Positions 19,372-27,651 of a DNA stretch of 38,113 nucleotides are shown here, one piece after another. The stretch covers positions 1-38,113 of the IMG/VR virus record IMGVR_UViG_3300035187_003230; one strand, given 5' to 3'. The notes beneath the pieces are model-generated. The model searched no databases. It had not been told where the DNA came from and saw only the letters and a program-made list of their open reading frames with translations. Numbering within the stretch: the first letter of the stretch is position 1; each line of letters begins with the position of its first letter. This stretch comes from a virus. A program made the translations under genes and the position numbers.

Positions 19372-19605
19372 ATGGATTACGTTGCACTGTCAGATAAGGC
19401 TATGAAGGCAAGGGAATTGTTAGATTGCCCTGTGTTTAAGTCTATCCTTACGGATGCGCGGATGTCTCTTGTGGATCAGATGATGTCATCAAAGCCCGAA
19501 GAAACCGTCCTTAGAGAATCTTTTTATGCAAGAATCAAAGGCCTTGAATCAATTAACTTGATTCTTCAGGGAATTATTAATAAACATAACTTAAGCAAAG
19601 GTTAA
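19372..19605 (+). CDS. Hypothetical protein (77 aa)
   Basis: A 77-residue soluble protein between portal and scaffold genes: MDYVALSDKAMKARELLD, FKSILTDARMSLVDQMMSSKPEE, then ARIKGLESINLILQGIINKHN, all helical. This resembles in size and place small helical proteins between portal and scaffold genes of P22-like phages. Function unknown. Confidence 0.65.
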   Translation: MDYVALSDKAMKARELLDCPVFKSILTDARMSLVDQMMSSKPEETVLRESFYARIKGLESINLILQGIINKHNLSKG

Positions 19606-19609
19606 CATT

Positions 19610-20551
19610 ATGTCCACAGATGCTTTTATTGAAGCTTACGAAAAAGTAAAGAGTGCAGAAGCTGCGGCTGTTGAGCCGGAAAAGGTTGTTGAGCCAGCAA
19701 CCGAAGGGGTTTCTGCGGAAGAAAACAAAGAGCAAGACGTGGCTGCGGAATCTTCTGAAGCCACTGAAGAGGTTGTGGTTGAGGATTCTAGTCCTGATGA
19801 TTTGATAGAGTTTCAGGTTGGTGAAGAAACGAAGAAGGTGCCTTTGAGTGAGTTGGTGGCTTCTTATTCTGAGAAGCAGCAGCCTAAGGATGTTGGGTTG
19901 CCGCAGGATGTTTTGGACATGAAGCAGCAGCTAATTGAAAAGCTGGATGTGATGGAAAAAATCCTTTCTGATAATTCGGATGTTGGTGCGAGCCTTTCAC
20001 AAATCAATGCGTTAATTCAGCAGGCGGCAGCGGAAGAAGATTGGACAGAGGTTGCCAAGTTGCAATATCAAAAGCAATCCATTGAAGACCAAGCCAAGGC
20101 ACGGGGCGAAGCGTTGCGTAAAATCCGAGAGGAAAAGCAGCAAGAGTCGAATCAATACAACGAGGCTTTTTTCAGAGAGCAACATAAAATTTTAGAAAAA
20201 CGCGCACCTGATTTGTTGAAAGATAATGGTTTACAAAAGGTTGCTGAGTTTGTATCCAAAACTTATGATGTTCCTCAAAACATTGTGGCAGAGATAATGG
20301 ATGCTCGGTTTTTTGTGATGGCTAAGGATGCAATGGCATACAATGACATGAAGATAAAATCCTCGGAGGTTTTGAAACCTGTGAAAGAGGCACCTAAGGT
20401 GATAAAGCGTTCTGTTGGCAAGGTGACGGTTACGGACAGCGATATTAAGCAATCCAACATTCGCACGTTGCGGGCTAATATACGAAATTCGTCCAGCCAA
20501 GCAGAAAAGAACAACAATCTGGCGGGATTGTGGCTCGAAATGAAAAAATAA
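19610..20551 (+). CDS. Scaffolding protein
   Basis: A 313-residue protein, very acidic in its first 90 residues (repeated Glu/Val: EKVVEPATEGVSAEENKEQD, SEATEEVVVEDSSPDD), then predicted coiled coil (MKQQLIEKLDVMEKILSDN; YQKQSIEDQAKARGEALRKIREEKQQ). The C-terminus is basic (SNIRTLRANIRNSSSQAEKN), as in scaffolds whose basic end binds coat protein. Its place directly before the coat gene fits. It would line the procapsid and leave or be cleaved during maturation. AAAGG precedes the ATG. Confidence 0.8.
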   Translation: MSTDAFIEAYEKVKSAEAAAVEPEKVVEPATEGVSAEENKEQDVAAESSEATEEVVVEDSSPDDLIEFQVGEETKKVPLSELVASYSEKQQPKDVGLPQDVLDMKQQLIEKLDVMEKILSDNSDVGASLSQINALIQQAAAEEDWTEVAKLQYQKQSIEDQAKARGEALRKIREEKQQESNQYNEAFFREQHKILEKRAPDLLKDNGLQKVAEFVSKTYDVPQNIVAEIMDARFFVMAKDAMAYNDMKIKSSEVLKPVKEAPKVIKRSVGKVTVTDSDIKQSNIRTLRANIRNSSSQAEKNNNLAGLWLEMKK

Positions 20552-20574
20552 ACTTTTAAAAGAAAGACAATCCA

Positions 20575-21519
20575 ATGGCAATTACAGCAAATACAGTCGA
20601 TTCCTATGTGGGTGCGGCTTCTAACCGAGAAGTTCTTATTGATGCTATTTATAACGTCAATATGATGCAATGTCCGTTTTTGACGGAGATTTGCAAAAGG
20701 ACAACCACAACGGGAACAACCCATCAATGGCAAACAGTGACGCTTGGTTCCCCTGGGCCAAACGCTGCTATTGAAGGTGACGTTTCAGGTTCGTTACAAA
20801 ACACTGTTTCTTTGCGTCCTAAAAACGTGACACAGATTTCCAGAATTTTCTTTGGTGTTTCTGGAACACAAGAAGTTGTCAGCAAGGCGGGAAATAAAAG
20901 TGAAGTTGCGAAACAAATGTCCTACGGATACCAAAGGCTTTTGCGCGACATGGAGTTTATTTTATCGCAAAATCAGGCTCCTGTTGATCCGGGTGCCACC
21001 AACACGGCAAGACAGCTTCGTCCTTTGGAAGGTTGGTATTCTACCAATGTGTCTCGTGGTGCTTCTGGTGCCAACGGGACGGCTTCGGCGGCAGCAACGG
21101 ATGGAACGCAGCGTCCTTTTACAAGAACTTTGTTTGAGACCGTTCAGCAATCCATTTTTAACAATGCTGGGGCTGGTACCAAAACGGTTATGATGTCACC
21201 TGCTCAAAAGTTGGTGTTTGAGACTTTTGATTGGTATGCAACGGTTAAGCGTCAGGACACATCGGACGGGCGTTTAACAGCGGCTCTTGAGATCATTGCA
21301 ACATCTTTTGGTGAAGTGAAAGTTGTTTTAAATGCGTTTTCTCGGTCGCGGACGGTTCACATTTTGGATAACGACATGTGGGAAGTTGCTTTTTTGCGTG
21401 AATTGCAAGATGAGGATTTGGGCAAAGATGGTGACAGTAATAAATACATGATTCTTGCAGAGTACACTTTGCAAGCCAGTAATGAGCGTGCCTCTGGCGT
21501 TATTGCAGACTTAAACTAA
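20575..21519 (+). CDS. Major capsid protein (SU10/DUF5309-like)
   Basis: A 314-residue coat protein of the HK97-type group assigned to DUF5309/SU10-like coats. The N-terminal region has TVDSYVGAASNREVLID and PFLTEICKRTTTTGTTHQW, QTVTLGSPGPNAAIEGD, then a region with RQLRPLEGWYSTN, a Gly/Ser/Ala-rich loop (SRGASGANGTASAAATDG) and KTVMMSPAQKLVFETF. The TTHQWQT...NA..EGD signature is what I rely on. AAGAAAG precedes the ATG. It is followed by a 45-residue gene and then a terminator, so it can be made in excess. Confidence 0.88.
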   Translation: MAITANTVDSYVGAASNREVLIDAIYNVNMMQCPFLTEICKRTTTTGTTHQWQTVTLGSPGPNAAIEGDVSGSLQNTVSLRPKNVTQISRIFFGVSGTQEVVSKAGNKSEVAKQMSYGYQRLLRDMEFILSQNQAPVDPGATNTARQLRPLEGWYSTNVSRGASGANGTASAAATDGTQRPFTRTLFETVQQSIFNNAGAGTKTVMMSPAQKLVFETFDWYATVKRQDTSDGRLTAALEIIATSFGEVKVVLNAFSRSRTVHILDNDMWEVAFLRELQDEDLGKDGDSNKYMILAEYTLQASNERASGVIADLN

Positions 21520-21541
21520 ACACAAACGAAAGGTTCTTTTT

Positions 21542-21679
21542 ATGGATAAGAAATCAATGAATCTTCCTGTTAAAGGTAATGTTGCACCTGTAACTACAGC
21601 AAGAAAGCGCGGTCAAGAAAGTATGTTTGCTAACAGCAAACCTAAACCGATGATTGACCCTAAGTTCAAAAAGAAGTGA
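21542..21679 (+). CDS. Small basic protein after the capsid gene (45 aa)
   Basis: Forty-five residues: MDKKSMNLPVKGNVAPVTTA, then RKRGQESMFANSKPKPMIDP and a KFKKK end. AAAGG lies 8 bases before the ATG. It is Lys/Pro-rich with no predicted fold. It sits between the coat gene and its terminator, so it is transcribed at the coat level. Such short proteins can be decoration or assembly peptides; that is not shown. Confidence 0.68.
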   Translation: MDKKSMNLPVKGNVAPVTTARKRGQESMFANSKPKPMIDPKFKKK

Positions 21680-21688
21680 TGGAGAGGG

Positions 21689-21715
21689 GGGGAGGGTCTT
21701 CCCTCCCCTTTTTTT
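21689..21715 (+). terminator. Terminator after the capsid gene
   Basis: GGGGAGGG (21689-21696), loop TCTT, CCCTCCCC (21701-21708), then seven Ts (21709-21715). It lies in the middle of the late operon and no promoter is seen behind it, so readthrough must supply the tail genes at a lower level than the coat. Confidence 0.93.
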
Positions 21716-21717
21716 AT

Positions 21718-22041
21718 ATGGCAGAGATTATTCAAAGACAGGTTTTAAACGGCATCAAAACAGATTTGGTTCTGGATGGTGACGATATGCACGTTCATCG
21801 GTCTTATGTTGGCGATACGCAAAAAAAGATCAATGAATCGCGTCAGGAAGCCCGTGATGCAAGTAAACGGATTTGGCATGGAAATCAAGATGAGGTGCCC
21901 TTGTTTCGTTTGGATGAATTGGAAGTGGCTTTTATTCGCAAGCATTATGGGGATGATGTTATAAAAGACGTGCCTGAATTGATACGGATTGTTGAAAGGC
22001 ATTTTCCACACACAAAAGTTTTTCATGGGAGTATGGTGTGA
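21718..22041 (+). CDS. Hypothetical protein (107 aa)
   Basis: A 107-residue soluble protein: MAEIIQRQVLNGIKTDLVLD, then a charged helix with THE MHVHRSYVGDTQKKINESRQEARDASKRIWH region, and ELEVAFIRKHYGDDVIKDVPELIRIVERHFP. The ATG at 21718 follows the terminator directly and has no ribosome site, so it may be read weakly; a start at 21679 would place the terminator inside the gene. The next gene overlaps as GTGA. Its place between coat and adaptor genes suggests a minor head protein. No family is recognised. Confidence 0.58.
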   Translation: MAEIIQRQVLNGIKTDLVLDGDDMHVHRSYVGDTQKKINESRQEARDASKRIWHGNQDEVPLFRLDELEVAFIRKHYGDDVIKDVPELIRIVERHFPHTKVFHGSMV

Positions 22042-22421
22042 CAATAAAACGCAGAGGGCGACGGCCTAAAATTGTTCAAAACCAAGATGGCGATCATGTT
22101 TTGGTAGAAAACAAAGAGACGTTGCAAGACACGTCAGACTCTGTTGATCCTTTTCAGGTTGATGAAAACGCCTTGCGGGACAATGATTTAGACTTTTCTT
22201 GCGTCAAAAACAAAAATGCGAGTGGCATGGATTTTTCTGGGACAGACTTTAGCGGGTATGATATTCGTGGGTTTGTGTTTAATCGGTGTAACTTCACGGG
22301 ATGTGATTTTACTGGATCATGTTTGCAGGGTGTGGTTTTTAAGGACTGTATCTTAAAGGACATTGTCACGACGGATGCCGATCTCAGATGGAGCAGTTTA
22401 GATGCCAGTTGCCATCAGTAG
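22038..22421 (+). CDS. Pentapeptide-repeat protein in the structural operon (127 aa)
   Basis: A 127-residue protein. Residues 1-45 are basic then acidic; residues 50-120 are pentapeptide repeats (DLDFSCVKNKNASGMDFSG, TDFSGYDIRGFVFNR, CNFTGCDFTGS, VVFKDCILKDI). This predicts a beta-helix rod. It starts with GTG at 22038, overlapping the stop upstream, with GGGAG 6 bases before. Its place between coat and adaptor genes is unusual; it could be an internal or decorative head component, or an injected DNA mimic. The second pentapeptide protein of the phage is at 10822. Confidence 0.75.
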   Translation: MTIKRRGRRPKIVQNQDGDHVLVENKETLQDTSDSVDPFQVDENALRDNDLDFSCVKNKNASGMDFSGTDFSGYDIRGFVFNRCNFTGCDFTGSCLQGVVFKDCILKDIVTTDADLRWSSLDASCHQ

Positions 22422-23064
22422 TTATTCAGAGTTGGTTGCGGCCATTCGTCGGTATTTTCCTCGCAGTGACGATATAACGGCGGATATTGATTTGGCTATA
22501 GCCTTGTTTGAAAACTATGTGGATACGTCGTTTTGGCCTCAGGAAAAAAAAAATGAAGTGTCGCTGTCGGTGACAACGGGGTCATCCACGGTAACGTTGC
22601 CTTCGGATGTTTTGAGCGTTTATGATGCCACAATTTCTGGCAATCAGACGTTGCGGTCTGGGTCCTTAAAAGACATTCGGGAAGCGAGAATGACGGGATA
22701 CTCTGGTAAACCAGAGGTTTATGCGGAAAAGATCACGCATAGCAACGCCTCAAATACGGATGTTATAACAAGTGCGTTAGAGTTTTATCCCACAAGTGAT
22801 TCGGACTATACGATGGATGTTGTGTATTGGATGAAACTGTTGCCATTAAGCAACACACAAACAACAAATTGGTTATTGAGGCTGGACCCATCTTTATATT
22901 TGTATGGGTCGTTAGCGCATATCCCGCCGCGATTTGGTGATGAAAATAAAATGGCGACGTGGCAGGGTATGTTTGATCGTCGTTCTTCGGCATGGTTTAG
23001 CCGTGAGACTGTGAGAAAGACAGTAAGTGAGCGTGTATTTAGGCGTCCAGCAGGTCTTATATGA
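22402..23064 (+). CDS. Head-tail adaptor-like protein (220 aa)
   Basis: A 220-residue protein. The helical start (YSELVAAIRRYFPRSDDITADIDLAIALFENYV) and DTSFWPQEKKNEVSLSVTTGSSTVTLPSDVLSVYDATIS are typical of the phage adaptor proteins that dock under the portal of podo-like phages. LDPSLYLYGSLAHIPPRFGDE near 155-175 and a basic end (VFRRPAGLI) fit the same group. The role is to close the portal and join the tail. It overlaps the pentapeptide gene by 20 bases and the next gene by 4. Confidence 0.75.
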   Translation: MPVAISSYSELVAAIRRYFPRSDDITADIDLAIALFENYVDTSFWPQEKKNEVSLSVTTGSSTVTLPSDVLSVYDATISGNQTLRSGSLKDIREARMTGYSGKPEVYAEKITHSNASNTDVITSALEFYPTSDSDYTMDVVYWMKLLPLSNTQTTNWLLRLDPSLYLYGSLAHIPPRFGDENKMATWQGMFDRRSSAWFSRETVRKTVSERVFRRPAGLI

Positions 23065-24533
23065 CGTTTACGGATATGGTTCCTTTTGGCCCATGGCGGC
23101 CTGATATGGGGTCGTATAGGAACGATGGCAATCTTGTCATGGCTAAGAACGTGTTGATTCAGGGTACGGATTATGTGCCTTTTAAAACATTAAGTGAACA
23201 GACGGGTGCATTGCCCAGTGATGTGATTGGGGCGGCTCGGTTTCAAACGCCTCGTGGTTTGCAGTATATTTTTGCTGGAACAAAGACGCATCTGTATCTG
23301 CTAACGGGGTCAAACACATGGTCTGACGTGAGCGGAACAACGTACAATTCTGCGGCGATAGATTGGCGTTTTGATCTTTATGATGAAGTGGTTTTGGCGA
23401 CAAATTTTGAGAATGTCCTTCAGCGATATGACACGACTGTAGGGGGGACGTTTGGGAATTTAGCGGGTAGTCCACCTCGGTGTCGGGATATTGCGGTATC
23501 CAATTCATTTTTGCTTGCCTTTAACCTTGTAGATGGTGGGACGGATCGTTACACCCGCCTGAGATGGTCAGCACAGGGCCTCATAACGGACTGGACTACC
23601 TCAGGGCTAGGGGCGGGCTTTAATGATGTTAGAGAGGACGTAGGAGGCACTGGGCAGCGTGTGATGGCCCTTAATGACTATGCGGTGTTGTTCTTTACGG
23701 ATTCCATTTATCGGGTGGAATACATTGCCCAGCCAGCATCGTTTGGATTGCGGCCTTTGCCAAGGGGTCGTGGGACGTTAGCACCCAATTCTCTTGTGAG
23801 GGATGGAAGTGTTATTTATTATTATGGGACAGATGGGTTTTATGCCTTTGACGGGACAAATTCTGTACCTATCGGGGAAAACAAGATTGATCGGTATTTT
23901 TATGATATTGTGGATTTTGGAAAGTTAAGAAGCATTCAGGGTGCCCGTGATCCTGTGACTAAGAACATTTTATGGAGTTTTGCGTCTATCAATTCTCCCA
24001 ATGGGTATCCTGATATGATGATGTCTTATAACACGTCATTGCAGGAATGGACGGTCATTCAGTATCCTGTGCGGTTTTTGTTATCGTCGTACACGACAGC
24101 CCAAACACTGGAAACGTTAGAGACGCTTTACGGGTCTATTGATAACATTCCTGGGTCTTTGGATGATCCGATTTATGCGGGGGGTTTGCGTGTGTTTGGT
24201 GGGTTTTCGTCAAACAATAAGTATGGGGCGTTTAGTGGTGCATCTTTGGAAGGTGAACTGCACACGGAGGATTTTCGGTTAAATAAGAATGGTCGGGCGC
24301 ATTTAAGTGGCCTTCATGTGGTTACGGACGCAACGGTTATGGTGGCAACAAATCACAGAAACCTGCAGACAGAGATGCCAACGCAAACGTCGTTTGGTGC
24401 CATTAACACAATAACGGAAAACGTAAACTTTGATGTAATTGCGCGGTATACGCAGTTTGTTATTAAATTATCGGGCACGTGGACACGGGCCAAGGGGTTT
24501 ATGGTTGAGTTTAGACCTACGGGGAATGAATAA
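23061..24533 (+). CDS. Tail hub / packaged-DNA stabilisation protein (P22 gp10-like)
   Basis: A 490-residue protein. It starts TFTDMVPFGPWRPDMGSYRND, with FAGTKTHLYLLTGSNTWSDVSG, then repeated beta blade-like segments ending in FFTDSIYRVEYI and YYYGTDGFYAFDG, as in beta-propeller tail proteins. The order portal, adaptor, this gene matches the P22 tail accessory set (gp1, gp4, gp10), and its length is near gp10 (472). It would seal the packaged DNA and hold the tail fibres. No cysteine or metal site is notable. The stop overlaps the next ATG. Confidence 0.72.
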   Translation: MTFTDMVPFGPWRPDMGSYRNDGNLVMAKNVLIQGTDYVPFKTLSEQTGALPSDVIGAARFQTPRGLQYIFAGTKTHLYLLTGSNTWSDVSGTTYNSAAIDWRFDLYDEVVLATNFENVLQRYDTTVGGTFGNLAGSPPRCRDIAVSNSFLLAFNLVDGGTDRYTRLRWSAQGLITDWTTSGLGAGFNDVREDVGGTGQRVMALNDYAVLFFTDSIYRVEYIAQPASFGLRPLPRGRGTLAPNSLVRDGSVIYYYGTDGFYAFDGTNSVPIGENKIDRYFYDIVDFGKLRSIQGARDPVTKNILWSFASINSPNGYPDMMMSYNTSLQEWTVIQYPVRFLLSSYTTAQTLETLETLYGSIDNIPGSLDDPIYAGGLRVFGGFSSNNKYGAFSGASLEGELHTEDFRLNKNGRAHLSGLHVVTDATVMVATNHRNLQTEMPTQTSFGAINTITENVNFDVIARYTQFVIKLSGTWTRAKGFMVEFRPTGNE

Positions 24534-24862
24534 TGGCCGTTAATACCTATGAACGTGTGCCTAAGGTTTACAATCCTGATGACATTGATCTGGTTAAAAT
24601 GACGCGCATCTGGGATGGGATGATGGAGGGTCGCTTGAATGTAACGGGTGAGTTTACCATTGCGCCGCACACCACGTCCACAACGGTTACAGATGCAAGA
24701 ATGAGAGCAAATGCGTTAGTGTTTTGGGTTCCATTGACGGCAAATGCAGCAGGACATACCGTAGATATGTACCTTGCGAGCAGAAATAATGGGTCTTTTG
24801 TTTTGACCCACGCATCAAAAAACCATACAGACATGAATTATGGGTATATCATTTTAGGGTAG
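24533..24862 (+). CDS. Hypothetical virion protein (109 aa)
   Basis: A 109-residue, beta-rich protein: MAVNTYERVPKVYNPDDIDL, then HTTSTTVTDARMRANALVFW, PLTANAAGHTVDMYLASRNNG and SFVLTHASKN. The pattern is like small structural proteins common in the tails of short-tailed phages. It overlaps the gp10-like gene by a base. A role as a tail or capsid component is inferred. Confidence 0.6.
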   Translation: MAVNTYERVPKVYNPDDIDLVKMTRIWDGMMEGRLNVTGEFTIAPHTTSTTVTDARMRANALVFWVPLTANAAGHTVDMYLASRNNGSFVLTHASKNHTDMNYGYIILG

Positions 24863-24864
24863 TC

Positions 24865-25311
24865 ATGGATGATTTTAAGATAAGACTAGCCGATGTAGAG
24901 GATTTTCCTTTGGTGGAAAGGCTTTGTTATCAGTTTTTTTCTGAGACCATGTATAAAGTGCTTGATTACAGTCAAGAAAATACACTAGAGATGATAAGGG
25001 ACTGGCAATATATCCTTTTGATTGAAACAGGGGATGGTGTGCCAGTTGGGTTTTGTTCCCTCAATGTTTGTCATACGTATTATGTGCAGAAGGAGGGCGA
25101 TGTGGACAAGTTTTACATTGTTCCTGAGTTTCGCGGCACGGTTGCATCCAGAATGTTAGCGGGTTCTGTTGTGAAGTTAGCTAAGGCTTTGGATGCAAAA
25201 ATTGTGTATGCTTTATGTGGTTCTGGTATAAGTGAAAAAACAGATCGATTGTTTCATAACTTATGGGCAAAATTTGGCTTTAAAAAACTTGGCGTTTTAA
25301 TGATGGGGTGA
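24865..25311 (+). CDS. GNAT-fold protein in the ejection-protein cluster (148 aa)
   Basis: A 148-residue GNAT-type N-acyltransferase fold: IRLADVEDFPLVERLCYQFF, ILLIETGDGVPVGFCSLNVC (strands 2-4), FYIVPEFRG and TVASRMLAGSVVKLAKALDA (acetyl-CoA loop and helix), IVYALCGSGI, and a C-terminal WAKFGFKKLGVL. The canonical R/Q-x-x-G-x-G/A loop is RGTVAS, lacking the glycines, so catalysis is doubtful. A similar fold occurs in the internal virion protein A (gp13) of T7-like phages. It therefore may be a virion-internal assembly factor rather than an enzyme. Confidence 0.8.
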   Translation: MDDFKIRLADVEDFPLVERLCYQFFSETMYKVLDYSQENTLEMIRDWQYILLIETGDGVPVGFCSLNVCHTYYVQKEGDVDKFYIVPEFRGTVASRMLAGSVVKLAKALDAKIVYALCGSGISEKTDRLFHNLWAKFGFKKLGVLMMG

Positions 25312-25314
25312 TGT

Positions 25315-26451
25315 ATGGGTGGTATTTTTAAAGGCAAAAAAGGGGTTAGCACCACAACCACGACAACTTCCGCTCCTGCGTATTTAAATCCTCAGTTAGA
25401 GTTTTCGGCAAATGAGGCGAGAAGGCTATACGATCAAGGGCCTCAGCAATTTTTCCCTGGTCAAACGTATGTGAGTTATTCGGACCCAACCCGTCAGGGT
25501 ATTGATCTTTTGGGTCAGGCTGTTTCCCCTGAGGAAGAGGCGGCGACACGGGCACTGTACAATCAGGCTCAAGGGGGCTTGTCTTCTACATCGAGAGCGG
25601 CTCAGGATCAGTTGCAGAGGACGTTGCAAGGCGATTATTTGGGCATTACGCCTGAATTGCAGAATTACATGGACGTGATTGCGAGGCGTTCTGAGCAATC
25701 TTATAACGAAAATGTGTTGCCGTCTTTAAGGGCGGGTTATGGGCGTTCTGGGGCTTTTGGTGGATCGGATTTTCAACAAGGCTTGCAAACATCGGGGCGG
25801 AATTTTTCGCGTGAACTTGCGGATAATCTTTCTGGTGTTGCGTTGAAAAATTATCAACAAGAGCGTGCAAATCAGCAGAATGCTTTAGGTTTTGCACCGA
25901 CGTATGAGGAGTTGGCGTATAGTCCTGCTTTAATGGCGCAAAATGCGGGTTCAGCGTTGTCTGGCATTACGCAAAGACGGGCGCAGGGTCTTTTGTCTCA
26001 AGGGCAGATGCTGGAAGAAGAAAAGCGTATGGCTCTTCAAGATCAGATGGATCGGTTTAACTTTGAACAAAATAAGGAACAAAATCGTTTATCGCAATTT
26101 AACCAAAATTTACAAACTGCGTATATTCCTGGTACGAATGTTACGTCAACGGCCACGCCCTATAAAAAAGGCAGTACTTTTGGCAAGTTAATGGGAGGTG
26201 CTTTGACATTGGGAGGTGCTTTTATGGGTGGTTCTGCGGGTGCTCAAGGTGGTCAACAATTAGGCAGTGTGTTTGGTGGTGAGGACAGTACGGCGCAACA
26301 AGCGTATTCACCAGGTGGTTTGGTCAATTATAACTATACGCAACCTCAAACATCTTCTGGCAGTTTGTGGAATTCGTTATTTGGTGGTGGTGGTCAAAAG
26401 GCTCCAACGTCTATGGGTGGTTGGTATGGTTCAAGAGGATTTTTGGGGTAG
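25315..26451 (+). CDS. Probable ejection/internal virion protein 1 (378 aa)
   Basis: A 378-residue protein, rich in Gln, Ala, Ser and Gly. It starts MGGIFKGKKGVSTTTTTTSAP, then PAYLNPQLEFSANEARRLYD, a long Gln-rich helical part, and a Gly-rich end with a hydrophobic segment (LMGGALTLGGAFMGGSAGAQ). Such N-terminal MGG-FK, Gln-rich coils and Gly/Ala segments are typical of proteins packed in the head and ejected to form a channel across the host envelope. It is the first of three such genes. Homology is not shown. Confidence 0.62.
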   Translation: MGGIFKGKKGVSTTTTTTSAPAYLNPQLEFSANEARRLYDQGPQQFFPGQTYVSYSDPTRQGIDLLGQAVSPEEEAATRALYNQAQGGLSSTSRAAQDQLQRTLQGDYLGITPELQNYMDVIARRSEQSYNENVLPSLRAGYGRSGAFGGSDFQQGLQTSGRNFSRELADNLSGVALKNYQQERANQQNALGFAPTYEELAYSPALMAQNAGSALSGITQRRAQGLLSQGQMLEEEKRMALQDQMDRFNFEQNKEQNRLSQFNQNLQTAYIPGTNVTSTATPYKKGSTFGKLMGGALTLGGAFMGGSAGAQGGQQLGSVFGGEDSTAQQAYSPGGLVNYNYTQPQTSSGSLWNSLFGGGGQKAPTSMGGWYGSRGFLG

Positions 26452-26454
26452 ATT

Positions 26455-27651
26455 ATGGCAATGATTCCTTCTTATCAAGATATGTTGGCACAGGCGTTGC
26501 AGCAGCAGACCCAACAGCAGCAATCCATGGGTCAATCTCAGCAAAGCAAATCCATTTTTAACAATCCTGCTTTTGGCAATTCGTTGATGAAAATGGGATT
26601 AACCATGCTAACGGATAGCGAGCAAGGCTATAGTCTTGGGGAAAGCATAGGCCGTGGTGGCCTTGCTTTTATGGATGAAAGACGAAAGCAAGAGGAATTG
26701 CAAAGGGAAGAGCAAAGGCAAAATGCTATTTTAGCACGTCAGCAGCTTCAAGATAATTTACAAAAAATGGCCCTTCAACGCGAGGCCATGACATATGATG
26801 CAGCGGCTCAAGCAGCGCAGAATTTGCCAGAACAATATCGTTTATCGGCGACTGTGGACCCTTTAGGCACTGTTAAACAGCAGATGACCGATACAATCAA
26901 TGCGCAGGATGCCGAACGTAAATTTGCCCAGCAAGTCCAGTTGCAAAATATGCAATACGGAAATCAGAGGGCTTTGGAAGAATATAAAGCCCGTCAAAGT
27001 GGTGGTATGGGTGATATGCCAGCGGCTGTTCAAGAGTATTTGTTTTGGTTAAGCAGGACTCCAGAGCAACGAAAGGATTTTGAAAATTTGAAACGTGCTA
27101 GTGCTTCGGACATGTATGAAAATGCTTATGCTAGAGCTATGGGTACAGAACAAGGTAAATTGCAACTGGATGCCCCTACCATTGAGTTAAACTCTAATTA
27201 CTTACTAGACACCATTCAAAGACTTGAAAATTCAGAAGGGTTTGATGCAATTTTTGGTTCACCTTCTCTTGGAAAGGCTTTACAGGGTGGAACGGGTGCT
27301 GGTCCGTCTATTCCATGGGGGCCTGCTGCAAATGCAAAAACCCTTCGAGATCAAATTGGAAGTCAGTCTTTTCTTGAAATGTATGATCGTCTGCGCGGAG
27401 CAGGTAACATTGCGACTGTTGAGGGTGAGAAAGGAGCGCAGGCTTTTGTAAACCTAAAATCTACCCAAGACCCTAAACAGGCAAGAGAAAGTTTAAAAAT
27501 TATTAAAGATGTTATTAAAAAAGGCCAAGAAAATCTAAAGAAAAAACTTAATACACAACCTCAATTTCCTATGTCACAACCTCAACTTCCTGCGTCATCA
27601 CCTCAATGGAGTATGCCCCCTGCATTGGCTCCTGTGAATGGGGGCCAGTGA
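26455..27651 (+). CDS. Probable ejection/internal virion protein 2 (398 aa)
   Basis: A 398-residue protein with runs of Gln near the start (LAQALQQQTQQQQSMGQSQQ), long helical Gln/Glu segments (EELQREEQRQNAILARQQLQ) and a Pro/Gln-rich end. Low complexity and place between two similar genes indicate a second ejection protein. GGGG precedes the ATG. The stop overlaps the next gene by TGATG. Confidence 0.62.
   Translation: MAMIPSYQDMLAQALQQQTQQQQSMGQSQQSKSIFNNPAFGNSLMKMGLTMLTDSEQGYSLGESIGRGGLAFMDERRKQEELQREEQRQNAILARQQLQDNLQKMALQREAMTYDAAAQAAQNLPEQYRLSATVDPLGTVKQQMTDTINAQDAERKFAQQVQLQNMQYGNQRALEEYKARQSGGMGDMPAAVQEYLFWLSRTPEQRKDFENLKRASASDMYENAYARAMGTEQGKLQLDAPTIELNSNYLLDTIQRLENSEGFDAIFGSPSLGKALQGGTGAGPSIPWGPAANAKTLRDQIGSQSFLEMYDRLRGAGNIATVEGEKGAQAFVNLKSTQDPKQARESLKIIKDVIKKGQENLKKKLNTQPQFPMSQPQLPASSPQWSMPPALAPVNGGQ

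Noticed and set aside
20275-20733. Minus-strand frame of 152 codons opposite scaffold and coat genes
   Set aside because: It is antisense to two strong genes and has no start signal or coding-like composition.
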